NCBI GenBank assembly: GCA_022828085.1
Contig: JAJEIY010000064.1
Coordinates: 1-40,316 of the forward strand
DNA from: Acidobacteriota bacterium
GTDB taxonomy: Bacteria; Acidobacteriota; Vicinamibacteria; Marinacidobacterales; Marinacidobacteraceae
Length of the DNA: 40,316 nt
Direction of reading: 5' to 3'
This document shows, one piece after another, positions 1 to 7,171 of this stretch (position 1 is the stretch's first letter; each line of letters begins with the position of its first letter). The notes beneath the pieces were generated by a model. That model had not been told where the DNA came from and searched no databases. It saw nothing but the letters and a program-made list of their open reading frames with translations. Both the position numbers and the translations under genes were made by a program.

Positions 1-36
1 CCGCGATGCCAGTCTGAAGACTGGCGCTCCTGGCGC
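1..36 (+). repeat. REP-like palindrome, class 2 (edge copy)
   Basis: Positions 8-25 form a perfect 7-bp hairpin, GCCAGTC and GACTGGC around a TGAA loop, followed by GCTCC. The copy at 74-91 has the same layout with GCCGGCC and GGCCGGC arms, so the two stems differ by paired changes. The partner hairpin that precedes this module in other copies lies off the window edge. It is probably a dispersed repetitive extragenic palindrome. Function is unknown. Confidence 0.65.
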
Positions 37-48
37 ATTGGATTGGGG

Positions 49-100
49 GAGTTTCGCGGCCTGCGGCCGCGATGCCGGCCTGAAGGCCGGCGCTCCTGGG
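49..100 (+). repeat. REP-like composite palindrome, class 2
   Basis: Two adjacent hairpins are separated by AT: CGCGGCC and GGCCGCG around TGC (55-71), then GCCGGCC and GGCCGGC around TGAA (74-91), followed by GCTCCTGG. The same two-hairpin architecture recurs at 39972-40023 and 40145-40182. It ends 5 bases before the stop codon of the minus-strand gene at 105, so its transcript could also fold as a 3' end structure there. Confidence 0.7.
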
Positions 101-104
101 GTTC

Positions 105-854
105 CTATGGACGGGCACCCTCCACCGGGAGGAAGGCGGCATCCACGCCGATCATGCCCTGGTCGGTGAAGAATGCGGACCAGAAGTCCCGGAGCGCCAG
201 CTCGTCCACCAGCCCGTCGCGGCTCGGAGGGAGCTGGAGGACGGTGAGGGCCGCCCCCTGCAGGCCGCGGCTCCGGACCTCCCGGTAGAGCGAGGTGGCG
301 CGGAAGTCCTCGAACCCCGGAATCCCCCGGTAGAAGTCCACCCCCACGTTCTGCATCAGGTCCGAGATCAGGATGAGATGACCCCGCGCCTCCTCTGAAT
401 CCACGAACCGGCGGGCAGCGGATTGCACCGCCTGGAGGATCGCGGACGAATCGCTCGGGCCGGCCCGCGACATCGAGCCAAGGCCGTCGCGCAGCGGCCG
501 CAGGTAAAGCGGCGCCCACTGCGCGGCGCGCTGATCGGGGTTATCGGTCCAGTGGTTCACCTCGCAGGGGTGCGGAGGACGGCGCACCGTCGCCACCTCC
601 CGCACTCCGCCGGGAGCGTCCGACCGCACTTCGTAGAGGTGGAACACCGATCCCGCCGGCGCTTCGTCGGCCAGCGTACGGATGCGGCTCCACATGTCCT
701 CGCGCTGGGGACGCGAGAGACCGTCGGTGGCGTCCACCACGACGGCGAGCGTCCGCGGCGGCAGGCCGGCCGGCCAGTCGGCGCACGGGTCGCGCTCGGG
801 CGCGCAACTGGAGGCGATCGAGAGGACCGCGGCCGCTGCGCAGACGATCTTCAA
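105..854 (-). CDS. Putative lipoprotein, vWA-like fold, unknown function
   Basis: 249 aa, beginning with a TTG at 852-854 whose TTGA overlaps the stop of the upstream gene. This start puts a hydrophobic leader (residues 1-16) directly before Cys17 (sequence IASSC), which looks like a lipoprotein signal with a non-ideal lipobox. Residues 35-45 (TLAVVVDATDG) and a later HLILISDLMQN strand resemble the first and fourth strands of a von Willebrand A fold, but the DxSxS metal site is degenerate. The open frame extends upstream of 854, but only by overlapping the neighbour in another frame. The overlap implies translational coupling and a shared role with the four-helix membrane protein upstream. 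No specific function is recognised. Confidence 0.7.
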   Translation of the reverse strand: MKIVCAAAAVLSIASSCAPERDPCADWPAGLPPRTLAVVVDATDGLSRPQREDMWSRIRTLADEAPAGSVFHLYEVRSDAPGGVREVATVRRPPHPCEVNHWTDNPDQRAAQWAPLYLRPLRDGLGSMSRAGPSDSSAILQAVQSAARRFVDSEEARGHLILISDLMQNVGVDFYRGIPGFEDFRATSLYREVRSRGLQGAALTVLQLPPSRDGLVDELALRDFWSAFFTDQGMIGVDAAFLPVEGARP

Positions 855-2719
855 GACGCGATCTCCAGCCGGCCGGCGGGATCCTGCCCCGCGCGCGGTA
901 CCAGCCGAACCTCCTGCCCCCCGGGCTTCCCTCCGGGAGGTGGGCCGGAACCGCCGCCAGGAGGAACGGGCGGACGCCGCCGGGCTCCGGGAATTCGCGC
1001 CGCCTGGGCGAGCCTTTCGCGTGCTTCGGCAAAGGCCTCGGCGACCGGCGCGGCGTGGGCGGCGTTCGCGATGCGGACCCGCTCCGCCGCCTCCATGACC
1101 TCGTAGAGACCCTGCTCGTGTTCCCGTCCCCATGCCGCATCATCGGCCTCGTCCCGGCCGCGAACCGCGGCCGCCCAGGGCGTGGTCCAGAAGGACGGCG
1201 GCGGATCGTGCGACAGCCGCCGCTGGCGGTTCGCCTCGCGGAAGTCCTCGACGGCGCTCGCGCCCGCCGCCACCGTCAGCCGAAGGAGGTCCGCCTCCCG
1301 GGCGAGCAGTTGGCGCCTCGCCGCATCAAGGCCGGTCAACCGGCCCCCGAGAGCCAGCAACTCGGCTTCCGCGTCGCCGAGCCGCTGCCGGTGACGGCGT
1401 TCGTTTTCCTCCAGCCGCCGCAGGGAATCCGCGTACTCCGTTTCGAGTTCCCGGGCGGTCGCATCCCGCGCGCCATGGAGGCGGGCGAAGTGCGGGATCG
1501 GCTCGCGGCCCCCGAACCACTTCCAGGTAGCCAGCAGCAGCGCGGTGAATCCGATGCCGAGCAGCAGCAGCGAACGCCACCCCTCGAATCTGCCCGCGAG
1601 CGAATCCTCGACCAGCACCAGACCGCCGTCTTCCGCCCGGTACCCGACACTGCCCGCGGCGAGCTGCCGCACCGAATCCAGCGAGTGGTCGTCCGGCGGC
1701 GCCTCGGCGGGATGCGCAACGAGGCTCGCTCCCGGCCGCCACCAGAGGAACTGGGCCCGGAGTTCGCCGATGACGGCCTGCTCGACGCTGATCGTCGGCG
1801 GTGGATGGGGGTCGTCGCCACCCGTCCCCGGTTCCGCGCCGGCGTCAATGTCATTCAGGTCCACAACGGCGGCGGCGCGCGAAGCGTCAAGCGCCTGGAC
1901 TGCGTCCCGGTAATGGGCGAAGCCGAAGTGGAGCAGTCCCGCAAGAAACAGGCAGGGCAGCAGCGCTCCGGCGAGGACCACCCGGCGCAGCGCTCCCGCC
2001 CCGAGCATCCGGCGGAAGATCAGATCGCCCATCACCCAGCCCAGCAGTCCGACGTTCATGCCGGTGACCAGCGCGGCGAAGAGCCAGTTGGAAACCACTC
2101 CCTCGGTGGAGGCCGAGTGCAGGAGCAGCCCGTTCGCAGTCGTTTCGGCGGCGGCCACCGCAAGGAGAAGCCACATCCAGCCGCGGGAGGGCGGACGGGG
2201 ACTGACGTAGTCGGGGAGCCCGCGGACGCGGCGGAAGCCGGCGAGTTCCTTCGCGGCGGCCTGCGATCGAACGTACCGGGAGTCCAGCCGCTGGCAGGCG
2301 GCCTGCACGTCCGCGAGGGCCGGCCCGCGCTCCCGTTCCCGGGTGGCGCCGGACTCGATCCGGACGGCGCGCGTCCGCGCCTCGTGCTGCGCCGCCCGCA
2401 GCCGGCCGAGGGCCCCGTCCGCCAGACCCCGAATCCTGGCGATCCCTTCCAGGAACCGGCTCTCGGTCCGGCGTTCTCCGGGAGAGGGAGCGGTGGCCGC
2501 CGACGCGGGGATGCCCTGGCGCGCCTCCTCCTCGGCAGCGGCGCGTTCGGCGGCGGTCAGGGCGGGGTCGGGCACGTCGGCGGCGCCGCGCCGAAACGGA
2601 TCGAACGCTCCGGACCCGGCCGCCGTCTCCGACTCCGGCGGGGCCGGTTCCGGCTCACCGCCGGGCGGCGCCTGGCGGCGTGATCTCCTGGGAAAGCGGA
2701 CTCGGATGCTCCGGCTCAT
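851..2719 (-). CDS. Four-TM membrane protein with coiled coil, unknown function
   Basis: 622 aa. ATG at 2719 was chosen over the ATG 30 bases upstream because a GGGAGG lies just before it. A Pro/Glu-rich basic N-terminus (1-80) and a helical stretch (about 85-165) precede three membrane segments at about 181-200, 211-234 and 246-266. An extracytoplasmic loop of about 110 residues is followed by TM4 at 382-402. After that comes a charged coiled coil (about 418-480) and an Arg-rich tail ending with a Pro/Gly-rich stretch. The arrangement (cytoplasmic coiled coils, one large periplasmic loop) suggests a scaffold or motor-anchor protein, which is inference only. The downstream lipoprotein gene overlaps it by 4 bases, so the two are probably expressed together and may form a complex at the envelope. 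Confidence 0.75.
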   Translation of the reverse strand: MSRSIRVRFPRRSRRQAPPGGEPEPAPPESETAAGSGAFDPFRRGAADVPDPALTAAERAAAEEEARQGIPASAATAPSPGERRTESRFLEGIARIRGLADGALGRLRAAQHEARTRAVRIESGATRERERGPALADVQAACQRLDSRYVRSQAAAKELAGFRRVRGLPDYVSPRPPSRGWMWLLLAVAAAETTANGLLLHSASTEGVVSNWLFAALVTGMNVGLLGWVMGDLIFRRMLGAGALRRVVLAGALLPCLFLAGLLHFGFAHYRDAVQALDASRAAAVVDLNDIDAGAEPGTGGDDPHPPPTISVEQAVIGELRAQFLWWRPGASLVAHPAEAPPDDHSLDSVRQLAAGSVGYRAEDGGLVLVEDSLAGRFEGWRSLLLLGIGFTALLLATWKWFGGREPIPHFARLHGARDATARELETEYADSLRRLEENERRHRQRLGDAEAELLALGGRLTGLDAARRQLLAREADLLRLTVAAGASAVEDFREANRQRRLSHDPPPSFWTTPWAAAVRGRDEADDAAWGREHEQGLYEVMEAAERVRIANAAHAAPVAEAFAEARERLAQAARIPGARRRPPVPPGGGSGPPPGGKPGGQEVRLVPRAGQDPAGRLEIAS

Positions 2720-2814
2720 GGCGGCTCCCTCCCCCAGGGGCGGGCGCACCGAACCCCGAGGTTTCCTACCCCTTACGAATTCGGGAGCGCTCCGGTTCGC
2801 CGGAAGGCCCGGTG

Positions 2815-3270
2815 CTACTCGCTACGTTCCCAGTTGCCGACGATCCGCGTCCCTTCGCCGCCCGGTGCCCAGATCACGAGCGCCCGGACCGGGCCACCGT
2901 CGGGCGAGGTGATGTGGTTCACCTCGGACGGCGGACGGACGAAGCCGAGATCGCCGGGACCGAGGATCTCGGAGACCCCGTCCACGACGTGCTCGAGTTC
3001 TCCTTCCAGCACGTAGAAGACCTCGGTGGCGCCGTGCGGATGGTTCCCGGAGTTGGCGCCCGGCGGCCAGGTGATCACCCCGATCTGGACCTCGCCGCCG
3101 CCGAGATTGGACTCCGAGAGCAGGAGTTCGAGCTCGGTGCCGCCGGCGCTGACGAACCGCCCCAGATCGGCGGCCTGGGCCCCCGCTGAAGACCGCCCTG
3201 CCGCGAACCCGGCGGCGAGGCCAAGGCCCGAAACGAGCGAGAGCGCGAGAACGGCGCGGCGGCGGGTCAT
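2815..3270 (-). CDS. Secreted single-domain cupin protein
   Basis: 151 aa. The ATG at 3270 forms an ATGA overlap with the upstream peptidase stop. The N-terminus (RRR followed by a hydrophobic run to about residue 25) is a signal peptide, possibly Tat-type. A Cupin_2 barrel follows at about 45-140. It has the first motif G(x)NHPHGATEVFYVLEGE (two His and a Glu as metal ligands) and a second motif around VNHITS. Small cupins of this type bind a metal and may be dioxygenases, isomerases or ligand sensors, so the substrate cannot be told. Coupling to a secreted S9 peptidase suggests both act outside the cytoplasm. Confidence 0.85.
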   Translation of the reverse strand: MTRRRAVLALSLVSGLGLAAGFAAGRSSAGAQAADLGRFVSAGGTELELLLSESNLGGGEVQIGVITWPPGANSGNHPHGATEVFYVLEGELEHVVDGVSEILGPGDLGFVRPPSEVNHITSPDGGPVRALVIWAPGGEGTRIVGNWERSE

Positions 3271-5327
3271 CGGTCGGTCTCCCCGGCCGGATCGCGGGTG
3301 TAGCGTGAGAACCAGTCCAGCATGTAGAGCTGGGTGCGGATGAAGTTCGAGGGCTGCGAACTCGTCCCGTGGTACTCGTCGTGGAAGCGCACCAGCTCGG
3401 TGGGAACGCCCACGGCCTTGAGGGCCTGGTAGTACTCCTCGGTCTGGCTCATCGGCGTCCGCAGGTCGAGCTCGCCGGTCATCAGCAGGGTCGGGGTGGT
3501 GACCCGGTCCACGTACATGAGGGACGAGTGCTCGAGGTACTTCTCGGCGTTGTCCCAGGGGAAGCCGTGGTACCGGCTGTAGCCCCAGCGCACGATGTCG
3601 GCGGTGCCGGCGAAGCTCATCCAGTTCACCACCGGGCAGCGCACCGAGGCGGCGGCGAAGCGGTTCGTCTGGCCGATCACCCACGAGGAGAGCACTCCGC
3701 CGCCGCTGCAGCCGGTGACGTACATCCGAGTCTCGTCCACGTAGCCGCGGTCGATGGTCGCGTCCACCCCGGCCATGAGGTCGTCGTAGTCCACGCTCGG
3801 GTAGCCGTTGTCGATGGCGTTGCCGAAATCGGTCCCGTACCCGGTGCTCCCCCGGGGGTTTGTGTAGAGCAGCAGGTAATCGTTGGCGGCGAAGTTCTGG
3901 AAGGCGTTGTTGAAACCGACGTTGTACATGGCGTGGGGCCCGCCGTGGATGTGGAGGACCATGGGGTACTGCCGGGAGGGGTCGAAGCCGGGCGGCTTGA
4001 TGACCCAGCCCTGCGCCCGGGTTCCGTCCGTCGAGTCGTACCAGAGCTCCTCCACCTCGCCGAGTTCGATCCCGGCGAGCACGTCGTCGTTCACCGCGGT
4101 GATCTGCGTCCTCTGCGACGGATCGGAGACCGGGAAGACCACCACGTCGGCCGGCTCATGGAAGGAGGTCCGGACCGCGGCGGCGACGCCCGTCGCCGAG
4201 ATGGTGTTCACGGTGAGCAGGTGGGTGCCCTCGGTCACCGGGCTGGTCCCGCCCTCGAGCGACGCCACATGGAGGTTGCGGGAGCCGCGGTCGTCGGCGG
4301 TGAAGTAGATCCGGTCGCTGTCCGGGCCCCAGATCGGATTGTTGGCGTCCCGGTCGAGGCTCGCCGAGAGCGAGCGCATGGCGGAGCCGTCGAACCCGAT
4401 CACCTGGAGATCGCTCACCTTGTAGGTCTGTTCCGTCCAGTCGTAGCCGCTGAACGCGACGTGCTGCCCGTCGGGAGAGACGACCGGGCCGCCCCAGGGG
4501 CCGCGCCTGTCGGTGATCTGGCGGATGGCCCCGGTGTCGAGGTCCACGAAGTGGATGTGCGACTCGCGGTAACGGAGGTCGGCGTCGTCCGCCCGGGAGG
4601 CATCGAAGACCAGGCCCTTTCCGTCCGGAGTCCAGTCGAGACCGGCGCCGTAGTCGAGGCCGACCGCACCGCGCGATCCCACGTGCCAGGCGCCCTCGGT
4701 GAGCTGGCGCGCCGCCCCGCCGTCAGCCGGGACGACGAAGAGATGGCGGTAACCCTCCTCGAGGAATCCCACCCGGTCCTGGCGGAAGTGCATCTTCCGG
4801 ACGATCCGCGGGGTCTTCGTCCAGGTGGCGCCCTCCGGCGGAGCCGGCAGCGAGGGGAGATCCCAGGTCTCCGGAGCGGCGACCATCCGGGTGAACGCGA
4901 TCATCCCGGAGTCCGGGGACCAATGGATGTCGCGCGGGGTCGGGCCGTCCCGCGTGATCTGCGAGGTGGCGCCCTCGGCGTCCATCCAACGGACGAAGAT
5001 CTGGCTCCCCTCGTCCCCGGCGTCCGCGAGGTAGGCGATGCGGGTGCCGTCGGGCGACCAGACCGGGGCCGACCCCGTGGTCAGGAAGCGGTTGCGGCTG
5101 CCGTCGGCGTTCACGATCCACAGTTCCGAGGCCCACCGGTCCTTCGTCTGGTCCACGTGGCTGCGGGTATAGATCACCACCGAGCCGTCGGGGGAAATCG
5201 CGGGACCGCTCACCCGTTCCCAGTCGAGGATGTGCGAGGCGGTGAGCCGTCCGTCGCCGGCGGTCTCCTGCGCGGCGGCGGCGCCGGCGACGAGCAGCGT
5301 TGCAAACGCGATACGAAGAGTTCTCAT
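3267..5327 (-). CDS. Secreted S9-family serine peptidase (prolyl oligopeptidase/acylaminoacyl peptidase type)
   Basis: 686 aa, with GGGAGGG before ATG 5327. Residues 1-19 are a Sec signal peptide ending AAA-Q. Residues about 40-400 hold repeated WD40-like PD40 motifs (SPDG, SPDS, TPDG) that form the beta-propeller gating the active site. The C-terminal alpha/beta hydrolase domain carries the HGGPH oxyanion-hole motif (461-465), nucleophile Ser541 in GCSGGG (family consensus GGSYGG), Asp621 in GELDLRTP and His653 in EYHG. Length fits S9C-type peptidases. It should hydrolyse short peptides in the periplasm or outside the cell. The gene is first in a two-gene unit with the cupin. Confidence 0.93.
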   Translation of the reverse strand: MRTLRIAFATLLVAGAAAAQETAGDGRLTASHILDWERVSGPAISPDGSVVIYTRSHVDQTKDRWASELWIVNADGSRNRFLTTGSAPVWSPDGTRIAYLADAGDEGSQIFVRWMDAEGATSQITRDGPTPRDIHWSPDSGMIAFTRMVAAPETWDLPSLPAPPEGATWTKTPRIVRKMHFRQDRVGFLEEGYRHLFVVPADGGAARQLTEGAWHVGSRGAVGLDYGAGLDWTPDGKGLVFDASRADDADLRYRESHIHFVDLDTGAIRQITDRRGPWGGPVVSPDGQHVAFSGYDWTEQTYKVSDLQVIGFDGSAMRSLSASLDRDANNPIWGPDSDRIYFTADDRGSRNLHVASLEGGTSPVTEGTHLLTVNTISATGVAAAVRTSFHEPADVVVFPVSDPSQRTQITAVNDDVLAGIELGEVEELWYDSTDGTRAQGWVIKPPGFDPSRQYPMVLHIHGGPHAMYNVGFNNAFQNFAANDYLLLYTNPRGSTGYGTDFGNAIDNGYPSVDYDDLMAGVDATIDRGYVDETRMYVTGCSGGGVLSSWVIGQTNRFAAASVRCPVVNWMSFAGTADIVRWGYSRYHGFPWDNAEKYLEHSSLMYVDRVTTPTLLMTGELDLRTPMSQTEEYYQALKAVGVPTELVRFHDEYHGTSSQPSNFIRTQLYMLDWFSRYTRDPAGETDR

Positions 5328-5504
5328 GGGGTTCCCTCCCGAGCCGGTCTAGTTTGGATTCTTCGCCCGGTCTTCACAACCCCGGCGACCACCGGTGTCC
5401 GGCGGCGCACCCGTACGCGCCTTCCCCACGGGCGGCGGACCGGAGCACGGAACAAGATCCGTAGCCAGGTCGTTCGGCTCATCCAACACCCTTTCCGAAC
5501 TCCC

Positions 5505-5511
5505 AAGGAGG
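5505..5511 (+). promoter_or_regulatory. Ribosome binding site of the VOC gene
   Basis: AAGGAGG lies 7 bases before ATG 5519, one of the best Shine-Dalgarno matches in the window, and fixes that start. Confidence 0.8.
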
Positions 5512-5518
5512 AGCTTCA

Positions 5519-5905
5519 ATGGACCGCGTCTGCCACTTCGAGATTCCCTTTGACGACAAATCCCGCGCCACCGACTTCTACCAGAAGGTCTTCGGCTGGC
5601 AGGTCTCCGACGTGCCGGGAGACATGCCCTACACCTTCGTGATCACGACTCCGATCGACGAACAGGGGAATCCGACCAGCGCGGGCGGCATCAACGGCGG
5701 GATGTACCCCCGGGGCGAGGGCGGCGGCAGCGGGTCTCCGGTCGTCGTGATCGAGGTGCCCTCGTGCGAGGCGCGCGTCGGCGACGTCGAGGCGGCCGGC
5801 GGGGAGTGCCTCATGGGTCCGGCCGAGATTCCGGGAATGGGGATCTACGCCCAGGTGAAGGACCCGGAGGGCAACATCATCGGTCTCTGGCAGCCGCTCT
5901 CCTGA
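5519..5905 (+). CDS. VOC-superfamily protein (glyoxalase/bleomycin-resistance fold)
   Basis: 128 aa with a strong ribosome site. Two beta-alpha-beta-beta-beta units are visible: residues 1-60 (VCHFEIPFDD...ATDFYQKVFGWQ) and 72-126, ending in DPEGNIIGLWQ, the usual closing strand of the family. His7 and Glu residues at equivalent places could form a metal site. This subgroup (short proteins with a Gly-rich middle loop) is usually annotated as a VOC or predicted lactoylglutathione lyase-related enzyme, and the true substrate is unknown. It stands alone, divergent from the S9 peptidase across 191 bases and followed by a REPIN-like repeat. Confidence 0.88.
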   Translation: MDRVCHFEIPFDDKSRATDFYQKVFGWQVSDVPGDMPYTFVITTPIDEQGNPTSAGGINGGMYPRGEGGGSGSPVVVIEVPSCEARVGDVEAAGGECLMGPAEIPGMGIYAQVKDPEGNIIGLWQPLS

Positions 5906-5994
5906 TCCCGGGCGGGCGCCTGCGCGGCGGCGTCACGATGCCGGGGACAGGAGCGTCGCCGGGCCTGCACCGGGAGGACGGGAGGCGGCGCCCA

Positions 5995-6200
5995 CGGCTT
6001 GGAACGCCGGTCTCCGACCGGCACGCGCGGTGCTCCGCACCGCGCACGTCGTGACGCCGACCTGCGGCATGGTTCTCTCCTGCGGAACCGACCGGAACAG
6101 AGCGGAAGTGCTTGTCCCGGCGTCCCGTGGGGACAAACAGCGACACGTCGCCTGCGGCCCTTCGGGCCGCGTGCCGGTCGGAGACCGGCGTTCCAAGCCG
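5995..6200. repeat. REPIN-like element: 30-bp perfect inverted repeats around a structured spacer
   Basis: 5995-6024 and 6171-6200 are exact reverse complements of each other (30 of 30). Each holds the core hairpin GCCGGTC/GACCGGC. Just inside the left arm, GCGCGGTGC and GCACCGCGC pair around TCC. Just inside the right arm, GCGGCCC and GGGCCGC pair around TTC. The same arms bound the element at 24541-24712, and one arm is found at 10405-10434. The 334-base gap between the VOC gene and the ArsC-like gene holds only this element and short flanks. Confidence 0.8.
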
Positions 6201-6239
6201 TTTCCGCCGTCCTGGTCGGACGGAAACGAGGACGCCCGG

Positions 6240-6632
6240 CTATCCGAAGACCCGTTCCAGCAACTCCTGGTTGTAGCCCACCACGAGGCGGTCGCCGACG
6301 CGCATGGTCGGGGCCCGGAGCTTGCCCGAGCGGCCGAGGAGCAGGTCCGTGAGGTTCGTGTAGCTGCCGACCAGGGCCCCGCTCAGCGTGGCGTCATCCG
6401 GGCGGTCGCCGGTGAGGTCGAACCGCTCCACCTTGCGGCCCTTGGCGACGAGCAGTTCGCTCACGCCGTCCAGCAACGTGAGGGCCTCGTCGCCCTGAAT
6501 CGGGGCCTTGTTGGCGTTTTGGATGTCTCCGTCCGCAATGTCGTTCGCCGCAAGAAACTCCTGCGTCTTCTTGCAGCTCATTCAACCGGGGCGGTGGTAC
6601 CGCCAGGTGAGGTTTCCGCCCGCCACGGTCAC
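6240..6632 (-). CDS. ArsC-family selenoprotein (Spx/arsenate-reductase-like fold), UGA at codon 17 read as Sec
   Basis: 130 aa if UGA at 6584-6582 is selenocysteine. A conventional reading would start at ATG 6581 and give 113 aa without the first beta strand of the thioredoxin-like fold. Upstream of that ATG the frame is open back to GTG 6632, preceded by AGGAGG, and the GTGA overlaps the previous stop. The N-terminus then reads MTVAGGNLTWRYHRPG-U-MSCKKTQEFLAAN, placing U17 and C20 in the UxxC position of the redox motif (CxxC in Cys homologues). The rest (helix, LDGVSELLVAKGRKVERFDL, then RAPTMRVGDRLVVGYN with the cis-Pro loop) fits the ArsC/Spx fold. It probably acts as a thiol/selenol oxidoreductase, and arsenate reduction itself is unproven. 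The gene is co-transcribed with the secreted protein upstream. Confidence 0.85.
6547..6577 (-). promoter_or_regulatory. Putative bacterial SECIS stem-loop
   Basis: On the minus strand, four bases after the UGA (6584-6582), GCTGCAAGAA (6577-6568) pairs with TTCTTGCGGC (6556-6547): ten pairs with one G-U. The apical loop is 11 nt, GACGCAGGAGT. The loop begins 15 bases after the UGA and has G at its first position, which fits the general bacterial SECIS description (hairpin inside the coding region shortly after UGA, bound by SelB). The stem also encodes conserved residues CKKTQEFLAA, so part of the pairing could be incidental. Confidence 0.65.
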
Positions 6633-7114
6633 TCCTCCTGCACGCGGTCGTAGGTGGCGCGGGTCACCCGCGTGATCTTCCCGTCGGCATCCACCCGGAC
6701 GTAGTCGTTGTCGATCCGGTTGCCGTCCTCCGAGAGGGTGTTGATGATCACCTGGTATACCGAGCCGTTCCGGGCATTCAGAATGCGAGTGCTTCGCTCG
6801 GTCACGATCTCGACGGCGGTCTCGGAATTCTCGATCCCCTCGACCGGGCGGAAGACGCCGTCGAACATCGTGACGTAGCTCCACACCGAGGTGTTGCCCT
6901 CCGCGTTCGTGGTGGCGACCTCGATGCTCATGCCCCCGTCGCCGTGGGCTGCGTAGGTCATGATGTTCCTGTAGGGGGGCGGGTTGTCCGACCGGAGCCG
7001 CCAGACCCCGTAGCGCTCGGTGGCGTTGGCGCCACCTTGGGCGTGGGCGTCGGCGGCGAGCCCGAGTCCGAGCGAGAGCACAGCCAAAACGGCGGGAATC
7101 CGCGAAAAGCGCAT
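6629..7114 (-). CDS. Secreted protein of unknown function (GxWKLN-type beta-rich family)
   Basis: 161 aa. AGGAGG precedes ATG 7114. Residues 1-26 are a Sec signal peptide ending ADAHAQ. The mature part begins YGVWRLRSDNPPP and continues as alternating beta strands (MSIEVATTNAEGNTS, SYVTMFDGVFRPV, VYQVIINTLSEDGN, YVRVDADGKITRV). This resembles the small secreted beta-barrel proteins common in Acidobacteriota that begin 'G.WKLN..KS.Y.PGP', a resemblance made from memory of the pattern and not a searched match. The final codons overlap the GTG of the selenoprotein gene, so the two are translationally coupled. Confidence 0.8.
   Translation of the reverse strand: MRFSRIPAVLAVLSLGLGLAADAHAQGGANATERYGVWRLRSDNPPPYRNIMTYAAHGDGGMSIEVATTNAEGNTSVWSYVTMFDGVFRPVEGIENSETAVEIVTERSTRILNARNGSVYQVIINTLSEDGNRIDNDYVRVDADGKITRVTRATYDRVQEE
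6634..6639 (-). promoter_or_regulatory. Ribosome binding site deciding the GTG start of the selenoprotein gene
   Basis: AGGAGG on the minus strand lies close before GTG 6632 and inside the last codons of the upstream gene. No comparable site precedes ATG 6581, which supports initiation upstream of the UGA. Confidence 0.75.
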
Positions 7115-7171
7115 GAGTGGATCCTCCTGAGAGAGGCGGGATTCTGTCAGACCGATCCCGGTGGCGCGCCG

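Noticed and set aside
3369..5519. Long plus-strand open frame opposite the S9 peptidase
   Set aside because: The minus-strand peptidase has a full catalytic triad, signal peptide and ribosome site. The plus frame has no recognisable domain.
6240..6581. Short ArsC-like gene starting at ATG 6581
   Set aside because: It has no ribosome site, lacks the first beta strand and leaves one redox cysteine without a partner. The read-through from GTG 6632 explains all three.
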